DNA from: CADEFF01 sp964569315
GTDB lineage: Bacteria; Pseudomonadota; Alphaproteobacteria; Dongiales; Dongiaceae
DNA: 14,670 bases
Assembly (NCBI GenBank): GCA_964569315.1
Contig: CAZMUZ010000095.1
Span: 1-14,670 of the forward strand
Reading direction: 5' to 3'
Shown here: in pieces, positions 6,013 through 12,548 of the stretch
Layout: each line of letters begins with the position of its first letter
Numbering within the stretch: position 1 is the first letter of the stretch
Position numbers and translations under genes: made by a program
The notes under the pieces: model-generated
Database searches by the model: none
The model's input: only the letters and a program-made list of their open reading frames with translations
Told to the model about the DNA's origin: nothing

Positions 6013-8343
6013 ATGCTGTCCCCCAATCTGGAACAGACGCTGCACCGGGCGCTCGCCTACGCCAACGAGCGGCGGCACGATTTCGCGACCCTCGAGCATC
6101 TGCTGCTGGCGCTGGCCGACGACCAGGACGCGGTCGCCGTCATGCGGGCCTGCAATCTCGACGTCGAGCGGCTGAAGCGCGAGATCGCCGACTATATCGA
6201 CAACCAGCTATCCAACCTGGTCGGCCCCAGCCCGCGCGACGCGAAGCCGACCGCCGGATTCCAGCGCGTGTTGCAGCGCGCCGCCATCCATGTGCAGTCC
6301 TCGGGCCGCGAGGAGGTGACGGGGGCCAACATCCTCGTCGCGCTGTTCTCCGAGCGCGAGAGCCATGCGGTCTATTTCCTGCAGGAGCAGGACATGTCGC
6401 GGCTGGATGCGGTCAACTACATCAGCCACGGCATCGCCAAGAGCCGCGCCAAGACCGAGACGCGCCGCGTCAACGGCGCCGACGCCGAGGCGCAGCAGGA
6501 GAAGAACGCCAAGACCGGCAGCGAGGCGCTCGACGCCTACTGCGTCGACCTCAACAAGAAGGCGCGCGCCGGCAAGATCGACCCGCTGATCGGCCGCGAG
6601 GCGGAGATCGACCGCACCATCCAGATCCTTTGCCGCCGCTCCAAGAACAACCCGCTCTATGTGGGCGATCCGGGCGTCGGCAAGACCGCCATCGCCGAGG
6701 GCTTGGCGCGCCGCATCGTGCGGGGCGAGGTGCCGGACGTGCTGAAGAACGCCACGATCTACGCGCTCGACATGGGTTCGCTGCTCGCCGGCACGCGCTA
6801 TCGCGGCGATTTCGAGGAGCGGCTGAAGGCGGTGCTCTCCGAGCTCGAGGCGATGGAAGGCTCGGTGCTCTTCATCGACGAGATCCATACGGTGATCGGC
6901 GCCGGCGCGACCTCGGGCGGGGCGATGGACGCCTCCAACCTGCTGAAGCCGGCGCTCCAGAGCGGGGCGCTGCGCTGCATCGGCTCGACCACCTACAAGG
7001 AATACCGGAACTATTTCGAGAAAGACCGGGCCCTCGTCCGGCGCTTCCAGAAGATCGACGTGCAGGAGCCGACCCTCGAGGACGCGGTCAAGATCCTGCA
7101 GGGCCTCAAGCCCTATTACGAGAAGCACCATCGCGTCCGCTACACGGCCGACGCCGTGCGCACCGCGGTGGAGCTCGCGTCGCGCTACATCAACGACCGC
7201 AAGCTCCCCGACAAGGCGATCGACGTGATCGACGAGGTGGGAGCGGCGCAAATGCTGCTGCCCGAGCACAAGCGCAAGAAGACCATCACCGTGAAGGACG
7301 TCGAGGCGGTCATCGCCACCATGGCGCGGATCCCGCCCAAGAGCGTCTCGCGCGACGACAAGTCGGTGCTGCAGAACCTGGAGCGCGACCTGAAGACGAT
7401 GGTGTTCGGCCAGGACGATGCGATCGCCGCGCTCGCCGCGGCGATCAAGCTCGCCCGCGCGGGCCTGCGCGAGCCCGAGAAGCCGATCGGCAGCTACCTC
7501 TTCTCCGGCCCGACCGGCGTCGGCAAGACCGAGGTGGCGCGCCAGCTCGCCCGCTCGCTCGGGATCGAGCTCATCCGCTTCGACATGTCGGAATATATGG
7601 AGCGGCACACCGTATCGCGGCTGATCGGCGCGCCTCCGGGCTATGTCGGCTTCGACCAGGGCGGCCTCTTGACCGATGCGATCGACCAGCATCCGCACGC
7701 CGTGCTGCTGCTGGACGAGATCGAGAAGGCGCACCCCGATCTCTTCAACCTGCTGCTGCAGGTGATGGATCACGGCAAGCTCACCGACCATAACGGCAAG
7801 TCGGTGGATTTCCGGAACGTGGTGCTGATCATGACCACCAACGCCGGCGCGGCCGAGATGGCCAAGACGGCCATGGGCTTCGGCCGCGAGACGCGCGAGG
7901 GCGAGGATGCGGAGGCGATCACCCGCATGTTCACCCCGGAGTTCCGCAACCGGCTCGATGCGACCATCACCTTCCGCAACCTCACGCCGGAGATCGTGGC
8001 GCGGGTGGTGGACAAGTTCGTGATGCAGCTCGAGGTCCAGCTCGCCGACCGCAACGTCACGATCGAGCTTTCGGAGGCGGCCCGCGACTGGCTCGCCAAG
8101 AAGGGCTTCGACCCGCTGTTCGGCGCGCGGCCGCTCGCCCGCGTCATCCAGGACAGCATCAAGAAGCCGCTCGCCGAGGAGCTGCTCTTCGGCAAGCTCG
8201 AGAAGGGCGGCACGGCGCGGGTCGAAGTCGCGGACGGACGCCTCGTCTTCACCTTCGTCGAGGCGAAGACGCCACGCGCCAACGAGGGCGAGACCGGAAA
8301 GCACCGCTCGCCGGAGCCGAAAGAGCCCGAACTCGCGAAATAG
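6013..8343 (+). CDS. clpA: ATP-dependent Clp protease ATP-binding subunit ClpA
   Basis: ClpA is the hexameric AAA+ unfoldase that feeds substrates to the ClpP peptidase; ClpS docks on its N-domain. The 776 residues fit the family (E. coli about 758). In order: the Clp N-domain double repeat (about 1-145, beginning LSPNLEQTLHRAL); D1 AAA+ with Walker A GDPGVGKT at 218-225 and Walker B ending Asp289-Glu290; D2 AAA+ with Walker A GPTGVGKT at 499-506 and Walker B ending Asp568-Glu569, then TPEFRNRLD; and the C-terminal D2-small domain (about 680-755). There is no long middle coiled coil, which excludes ClpB. The ClpP-binding loop tripeptide, usually IGF or IGL, is read here as Met621-Gly622-Phe623. 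The last 25 residues are a charged tail. A strong intrinsic terminator follows. Confidence 0.97.
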   Translation: MLSPNLEQTLHRALAYANERRHDFATLEHLLLALADDQDAVAVMRACNLDVERLKREIADYIDNQLSNLVGPSPRDAKPTAGFQRVLQRAAIHVQSSGREEVTGANILVALFSERESHAVYFLQEQDMSRLDAVNYISHGIAKSRAKTETRRVNGADAEAQQEKNAKTGSEALDAYCVDLNKKARAGKIDPLIGREAEIDRTIQILCRRSKNNPLYVGDPGVGKTAIAEGLARRIVRGEVPDVLKNATIYALDMGSLLAGTRYRGDFEERLKAVLSELEAMEGSVLFIDEIHTVIGAGATSGGAMDASNLLKPALQSGALRCIGSTTYKEYRNYFEKDRALVRRFQKIDVQEPTLEDAVKILQGLKPYYEKHHRVRYTADAVRTAVELASRYINDRKLPDKAIDVIDEVGAAQMLLPEHKRKKTITVKDVEAVIATMARIPPKSVSRDDKSVLQNLERDLKTMVFGQDDAIAALAAAIKLARAGLREPEKPIGSYLFSGPTGVGKTEVARQLARSLGIELIRFDMSEYMERHTVSRLIGAPPGYVGFDQGGLLTDAIDQHPHAVLLLDEIEKAHPDLFNLLLQVMDHGKLTDHNGKSVDFRNVVLIMTTNAGAAEMAKTAMGFGRETREGEDAEAITRMFTPEFRNRLDATITFRNLTPEIVARVVDKFVMQLEVQLADRNVTIELSEAARDWLAKKGFDPLFGARPLARVIQDSIKKPLAEELLFGKLEKGGTARVEVADGRLVFTFVEAKTPRANEGETGKHRSPEPKEPELAK

Positions 8344-8358
8344 CCTGCGGCAGGATCG

Positions 8359-8393
8359 GGGCGGTCCTTCCCGCGCGGAAGGGCCGCCCTTTT
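8359..8393 (+). terminator. Intrinsic terminator of the clpS-clpA operon
   Basis: A 13-bp stem (8359-8371 with 8377-8389, one G-U pair, five-base CGCGC loop) is followed at once by TTTT (8390-8393). It starts 16 bases after the clpA stop and separates the operon from the convergent gene on the - strand. Confidence 0.88.
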
Positions 8394-8415
8394 CGTTCGG
8401 CCTCGAGCTGCCGCG

Positions 8416-9582
8416 TCAGCCCTGGCCTTCCTTCCGGAACGGGCTGTATTCGCCGAGGCCGGCGATCTCGGCGCGGATCGCCGCCGTCTCGCGCCGCAGG
8501 AAATCGGCCACGGCGTCGCGGAAGCGCGGATCGGCGATCCAGTGGGCGCTGGTGGTCTCGACCGGCAGATAGCCGCGCTGGATCTTGTGCTCGCCCTGCG
8601 CGCCCGCTTCGACGACCGCAAGCCCGCGCTCGATCGCGAATTCGATCGCCTGGTAGTAGCAGGCCTCGAAATGCAGGAAGCGGTAGTCGCCGTCGCAGCC
8701 CCAGTTGCGGCCATAGAGCCGGTCGCGGCCGATGAGGTTGAGCGCGCCGGCGACCGGCCGCCCGCGATCCTCCGCCATCACCAGCATCACGCGATCGGCC
8801 ATGCGCTCGCCCAGCAGCTCGAAGAAGCGCCGGGTAAGGTAGGGATGCCCCCACTTATGCTCGCTGGTCGCGATATAGCAGCGGAAGAAGGCGGCCCAGT
8901 GCCGCGGCTCGATCGCCGTGCCGGTGAGGCGCAGCAGCCGGATGCCGCTCTCCGCGACCTCGCGCCGTTCCTTGCGGATCGCCTTGCGCTTCCGCGCGTT
9001 CAACGCCCCGAGGAATCCCTCGAAATCGGCATAGGCCTCGTTGCGCCAGTGATACTGATGGCCGTGCCGCAGCAGGAAGCCGGCGCCGCCGAGCGCCGCC
9101 GCATCCTCCGGGCCGACGAAATTCGCATGAAGCGAGGAGACCTCGAGCTGCTTTGCGGCCGCGACCAGCCCCTCCAGCAGAAGCGCCGCGGCGCGCGCGG
9201 CTTCGGGGCCCGGCCGCACAAGAAGCCGGGGGCCGGGGACGGGCGTGAAGGGCACCGCCACCAGCAGCTTCGGATAGTAGCGGCCGCCGGCGCGTTCATA
9301 GGCCTGTGCCCAGCCCTGGTCGAACACATACTCGCCATAGGAGTGGGATTTGACATAAAGCGGCGCTGCAGCGAGCAGGCGCCCGTTCGCGTCTTCGACG
9401 AGAAGGGGGCGTGCCGACCAGCCGCTGTCGCCGCCGACCGAGCCGCTATCCTCGAGGGCGGTCAGGAAGGCGTGGCTGAGGAAGGGATTCCCGTCGCCGG
9501 CGCAGGCATCCCACGCCTCGGCTGCGAGGCTGCCGATGCCGTTCGCCAGCCTGATCCGATAGGGCTCGCCGCCGTCGGCCAT
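8416..9582 (-). CDS. GNAT/FemAB-like acyltransferase family protein (COG3146/PF04339 type)
   Basis: The 388-residue protein resembles the bacterial family annotated as peptidoglycan biosynthesis/recognition or GNAT family N-acetyltransferase, whose substrate is not established. Visible landmarks are NPFLSHAFLTALE at 32-44, a first half with SYGEYVFDQGWAQAYE (81-96), a strongly basic NARKRKAIRKERREV at 195-209, and a second acyltransferase-like half with HFEACYYQAIEFAIERG (304-320), EAGAQGEHKIQRGY (325-338) and a short C-terminal tail. There is no signal peptide or membrane helix, so it should be cytoplasmic. I chose the ATG at 9582 because it has GGAGGA 11 bases upstream and the conserved sequence begins just after it. 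An in-frame start at 9744 would add 54 unconvincing residues and overlap the divergent gene. It converges on clpA across the terminator. Confidence 0.85.
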   Translation of the reverse strand: MADGGEPYRIRLANGIGSLAAEAWDACAGDGNPFLSHAFLTALEDSGSVGGDSGWSARPLLVEDANGRLLAAAPLYVKSHSYGEYVFDQGWAQAYERAGGRYYPKLLVAVPFTPVPGPRLLVRPGPEAARAAALLLEGLVAAAKQLEVSSLHANFVGPEDAAALGGAGFLLRHGHQYHWRNEAYADFEGFLGALNARKRKAIRKERREVAESGIRLLRLTGTAIEPRHWAAFFRCYIATSEHKWGHPYLTRRFFELLGERMADRVMLVMAEDRGRPVAGALNLIGRDRLYGRNWGCDGDYRFLHFEACYYQAIEFAIERGLAVVEAGAQGEHKIQRGYLPVETTSAHWIADPRFRDAVADFLRRETAAIRAEIAGLGEYSPFRKEGQG

Positions 9583-9593
9583 TCTCGCCTGCG

Positions 9594-9599
9594 TCCTCC
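9594..9599 (-). promoter_or_regulatory. Shine-Dalgarno fixing the start of the acyltransferase gene
   Basis: GGAGGA on the - strand lies 11 bases before the ATG at 9582. It supports that start over the upstream in-frame ATG at 9744, which would place the coding region across the divergent gene. Confidence 0.5.
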
Positions 9600-9712
9600 A
9601 AGTTCGACGATCTCCCGCGAAGAGGATGGGTAGGGAAGGGACGGGTGACAAGTGCGGCCCATCGCCGTCGCGCGGATCGCGTCGCCGAAAGGCGGCATGA
9701 TAGCATGGGGCC

Positions 9713-10567
9713 ATGAAGCGGCTGCTGGCGCTCGTCCTGCTCATCGCCTCGCTTCGCCCCGCCTTCGGCGACGCGCTGGAGGATGGCTGGGCCGCCTACA
9801 ATGCGGGCGACTATGCGCGCGCCGTCGCGCTGTTCGAGCCTTTGGCCCGGTCTGGCGATCCCGAGGCGAATTATGCGCTCGGCCTCATTCACGCGAACGG
9901 GCTCGGCGTGCCGCGCGACGATGCGGTGGCGTCCGGTTATGTCTCGAATGCGGCCGAGGCGGGCTATCCCCCGGCGCAGGACCTGCTCGGCTACATGTAC
10001 GATTTCGGTCTCGGCCTGCCGCAGAATCCCGATCTCGCCGAGCGCTGGTATCAGCGGGCGGTCGATGCCGGCGAGATCAACGCGATGAACAACCTCGCCT
10101 ACTCATGGCTGAGCCGGGGGCGTCGGCTCGGCGAGGCGGCGGCGCTCATCGCCAACGCGGTCCGCGCGGCGCCCGAGGTCGCGGCCTATCTCGATTCGCT
10201 CGGCTGGCTGCTCTATCAGATGGGACATTACTACGAAGCCGTGCCGCCGCTTTGCGAGGCGGCGAAGCGCGACCCCGGCCATCCCGAGGTCGCGGCGCAT
10301 CTCGGCGACGCCTATTGGCGGATCGGCAATACGCGCGAGGCCGAGCAGCAATGGCGCCATGCCCTCATGCTGGCGGAGGATCCGATGCTGCTCAGCGGCA
10401 ATGGCGCCGATTTCCTGCATGGGGTGGGCGCCGCCGGGTGGCGGGCCGCCATGGCCGACCGCCTCGCCCGCGGCCTCGCCGATCCGCCGGTTCCCGCCGG
10501 CGCGCTGCCGGACGGCACCACCGGCGACCTGCCGATCGAGCCGGGCTGCGAGGTGCCGGTCTCCTGA
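9713..10567 (+). CDS. Exported Sel1/TPR-repeat protein
   Basis: The 284-residue product begins with a clear signal peptide (MKRLLALVLLIASLRPAFG, cleavage likely after Gly19), so it is periplasmic or secreted. The mature chain is a helical repeat solenoid: a TPR-like pair at about 22-48, Sel1-type repeats at about 51-84 (ALGLIHANGLGVPRD) and 87-120 (LLGYMYDFGLGLPQNP), then TPR motifs at about 123-156, 157-190 (LGWLLYQMGHYYEA) and 191-222 (LGDAYWRIGNTREAEQQW). The final 60 residues are Gly/Pro/Ala-rich and not repetitive. Such proteins act as protein-protein scaffolds and the partner cannot be named. The Shine-Dalgarno site is weak (GGGG two bases before the ATG). It is divergent from the acyltransferase gene, with 130 bases between, and convergent with the RidA gene, with only 18 bases between stops. 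Confidence 0.85.
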   Translation: MKRLLALVLLIASLRPAFGDALEDGWAAYNAGDYARAVALFEPLARSGDPEANYALGLIHANGLGVPRDDAVASGYVSNAAEAGYPPAQDLLGYMYDFGLGLPQNPDLAERWYQRAVDAGEINAMNNLAYSWLSRGRRLGEAAALIANAVRAAPEVAAYLDSLGWLLYQMGHYYEAVPPLCEAAKRDPGHPEVAAHLGDAYWRIGNTREAEQQWRHALMLAEDPMLLSGNGADFLHGVGAAGWRAAMADRLARGLADPPVPAGALPDGTTGDLPIEPGCEVPVS

Positions 10568-10585
10568 TCGCGTGCGCCAGATCCG

Positions 10586-11053
10586 TCAGGCGATCTCGAA
10601 GACCGCGTCCACCTCGACCGCGAGGTTGAGCGGCAGCACATTGACGCCGACCGCGCTGCGGGCGTGCTTGCCGGCATCGCCGAACACCTCGACCATCAGG
10701 TCGGAGACGCCGTTCGCCACCTTGGGCTGATCGGTGAAATCGGCGGTCGAGTTGACGAAGACGCCGAGCTTCACCACGCGCTTCACCCGGTCGAGATCGC
10801 CGCCGAGCGCCGCCTTCACCTGGGCGAGGACATTGAGGCCGCAGAGCCGCGCCGCCTGCTGGCCCTGCTCGACGCCAAACTCCTTGCCGAGCTTGCCAAC
10901 GAACTTGAACTCCCCGTTCCAGACCGTGACCTGGCCCGCCGTGAAGACGAGATTGCCAACGATCACCGCCGGCACGTAGTTCGCGACCGGCGCCGCCGCC
11001 TTCGGCAGCTCGATCTTCTTGTCGGCGAGGAGGGTGTCGATACGGCGAGTCAT
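10586..11053 (-). CDS. RidA/YjgF/UK114 family protein
   Basis: Rid proteins speed hydrolysis of reactive enamines and imines formed by PLP enzymes and amine oxidases, releasing the keto compound and ammonia. The 155-residue protein carries family features: an NLVFTAGQV strand at about 34-42, the VKLGVFVNSTADF region (94-106), and the C-terminal ARSAVGVNVLPLNLAVEVDA (131-150). Arg132 matches the substrate carboxylate-binding arginine of E. coli RidA (Arg105). The VGVNVLPLN form and the length above 150 point to a Rid subfamily other than classical RidA, so the exact activity is open. The ATG at 11053 is chosen from the AGGGAG site just upstream and because homology begins there; a longer in-frame extension to 11203 lacks family sequence. 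It lies downstream of, and on the same strand as, an amine-dehydrogenase module, but with a 222-base gap. Confidence 0.9.
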   Translation of the reverse strand: MTRRIDTLLADKKIELPKAAAPVANYVPAVIVGNLVFTAGQVTVWNGEFKFVGKLGKEFGVEQGQQAARLCGLNVLAQVKAALGGDLDRVKRVVKLGVFVNSTADFTDQPKVANGVSDLMVEVFGDAGKHARSAVGVNVLPLNLAVEVDAVFEIA

Positions 11054-11059
11054 GGCAGT

Positions 11060-11065
11060 CTCCCT
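11060..11065 (-). promoter_or_regulatory. Shine-Dalgarno fixing the start of the RidA-family gene
   Basis: AGGGAG on the - strand ends six bases before the ATG at 11053, so that ATG is preferred over the in-frame start at 11203. Confidence 0.55.
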
Positions 11066-11123
11066 GGGAATCGTCTGGAAAGCGTCGGCGGGGCGATGGA
11101 TGCCGGCAGGATAGCGGGGAGAA

Positions 11124-11152
11124 TGCCGCCCGGCCAGTGACCGCGGGCGGCA
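11124..11152 (-). terminator. Stem-loop, possible terminator of the M24/FAD-dehydrogenase unit
   Basis: A 9-bp GC-rich stem (11124-11132 with 11144-11152, 11-base loop) lies in the 222-base gap between the M24 gene and the RidA gene. On the - strand it is followed by TTCTCC, a poor T-run, so termination is uncertain. I see no further gene or clear promoter in this gap. Confidence 0.3.
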
Positions 11153-11275
11153 GCACCGCGGCGGATGGCCCCAGCCTGACGTCCGGGGCGCGGAATCCTT
11201 CACGCAGGCAGCGGCCGACGACAGGGGCGGTCGGCGACTTGGGCGCCGGCCGCACGCCCTCCCACATCCGGACGT

Positions 11276-12496
11276 CTAAAGGAGCGCTTCCTCCATCGGG
11301 AAGGTCGACAGAATCTCGCAACCGTCCTTGGTGACCAGGACTTGCTGCTCGAGCTTCACGCCATCGCGCTCGCCGACAGCGCCCATGTAGCTTTCGACGC
11401 AGATCACCATGCCTTCCTTGAGGACGCCCTCATAAGGGGTCGGTCCGCGAAACGCCGGTTTCACTTGCGGATATTCGTCGCACATTCCGACGCCATGGAT
11501 GACGCAGCTATAGGCATTCTTGTGAAACTCTTCCGGAACCGGCCAGGCACGTTTCTGAAAATCCGAGAGGCTGATGCCAGGTCGGACCAGCTTGAGGTTG
11601 TACTCGATCTCCTCGAGCGCCAATCGATAGATCTGCTTTTGGCGGGCCGTCGGCCGAGCCGGTCCGCAATGGAAGGTGCGAGAGATATCGGCGAAATACC
11701 CCTTCGGACCCACCATGTCTGTATCGAAGCCGATGAGATCGCCGGATTCGATCCGGCGCTCCGTGGCTTCTTGCCCCCAGGGATTGGTGTTGGGGCCCGA
11801 GGCCAGCATACGCCCTTCGTGCCAATCGCCGTTGTTGGCGAGGTTGGTGTAGTTGAGAAGCGCCCAGAGCTGAACCTCCGATACGCCGGCCCGAAGCGCC
11901 TCTTTCATCTTGGCCATGCCAAGCTCGGCCACCGCGACGGCCCAGCGGATGCAGGCAACTTCGTCCTCGGACTTGATGACGCGCGCCTCCTCGGAAACCA
12001 GCACGCCGTCGATAACCTCGATTCCCCGTTGCAGAAGCGCTTGGGTCAGGCTCGGATTGACGTATTCGAGCGCGACGCGGCGGTTACTCGTACCGATTTC
12101 GTCGAGGTAGTTCACGACGTCGTCCGCGAGGAGGCGCGCCGCGTCGGCAAGCGTGTCGGCACCCTCGAAGTATGAAATAACCCGCGGCGGCCGCACGGAG
12201 TCTGCCCCCGTCGGAAGCGGACCGAAGACTCCGTGGATGACGCTGGGACCCTCTTGCGGGAAAAACAGGTAGGCCAACGGAATATGCGATTGGAAGAGCG
12301 GGTAAGAACGAAAGTCCACGGCGTAGCGGAGACTGATCGGGTTGACCAGCAGGCACATCGCTGCGTCATGCCGCCTGAGCGCTTCCTTCAGGCGCCGAGT
12401 GCGGTATCGATGCAGCCGGTCCCGGTCGATTTCCGGCATCGGCGTCTGGCGCGAAAGATCGCTCCAGTCGTCATTCGAGATCATTCGATCTGTCAT
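11276..12496 (-). CDS. M24-fold metalloenzyme, DddP-like (creatinase/prolidase superfamily)
   Basis: The 406-residue protein has the two-domain creatinase/aminopeptidase-P architecture: an N-terminal domain (about 25-170) and a pita-bread catalytic domain (about 175-400). The catalytic core is unlike ordinary M24 peptidases and matches the DMSP lyase DddP. It shows Asp258 and Asp260 in FDTD, Asp270 in ADISRTF, His334 in IHGVG, Asp340 in MCDEYP, Glu368 in CVES and Glu383 in KLEQQ, with Tyr329 before the His. From memory, DddP ligands and active-site residues are Asp295, 297, 307, Tyr366, His371, Asp377, Glu406 and Glu421, a near-constant offset of 37-38. The stretch GRMLASGPNTNPW (228-240) is also DddP-like. 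DddP is about 40 residues longer at the N-terminus, and many relatives are not proven lyases. The gene follows the FAD/GcvT dehydrogenase by 52 bases. A GGGGA site lies about 10 bases before the ATG. GC looks lower than in flanking genes. Confidence 0.85.
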   Translation of the reverse strand: MTDRMISNDDWSDLSRQTPMPEIDRDRLHRYRTRRLKEALRRHDAAMCLLVNPISLRYAVDFRSYPLFQSHIPLAYLFFPQEGPSVIHGVFGPLPTGADSVRPPRVISYFEGADTLADAARLLADDVVNYLDEIGTSNRRVALEYVNPSLTQALLQRGIEVIDGVLVSEEARVIKSEDEVACIRWAVAVAELGMAKMKEALRAGVSEVQLWALLNYTNLANNGDWHEGRMLASGPNTNPWGQEATERRIESGDLIGFDTDMVGPKGYFADISRTFHCGPARPTARQKQIYRLALEEIEYNLKLVRPGISLSDFQKRAWPVPEEFHKNAYSCVIHGVGMCDEYPQVKPAFRGPTPYEGVLKEGMVICVESYMGAVGERDGVKLEQQVLVTKDGCEILSTFPMEEALL

Positions 12497-12548
12497 GATT
12501 TGCGCATCCCCTGAGGCGGCTGAAGGTCAAGCTATCGTCGTTCGTCGC

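Noticed and set aside
6208..8304. A nearly 700-codon open frame on the - strand opposite clpA
   Set aside because: The product is low-complexity Leu/Arg/Glu/His sequence without motifs and is fully antisense to clpA. It is a codon-bias artefact.
9583..9744. N-terminal extension of the acyltransferase gene
   Set aside because: The extension overlaps the start of the divergent Sel1/TPR gene and has no conserved sequence. A good GGAGGA precedes the ATG at 9582.
11054..11203. N-terminal extension of the RidA-family gene
   Set aside because: The added 50 residues do not resemble the family. The ATG at 11053 has an AGGGAG site at the right distance.
11214..11235. Six-base inverted repeat GCCGAC / GTCGGC in the gap upstream of the RidA gene
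   Set aside because: It is short, has no T-run on either strand, and is expected by chance in GC-rich DNA.
11276..12496. Creatinase, ectoine hydrolase (DoeA) or Xaa-Pro aminopeptidase as the product
   Set aside because: Creatinase lacks the metal ligands that are intact here. The FDTD and HGVGMCDEYP pattern fits DddP better than DoeA or aminopeptidase P. I keep the call at DddP-like rather than naming it dddP.
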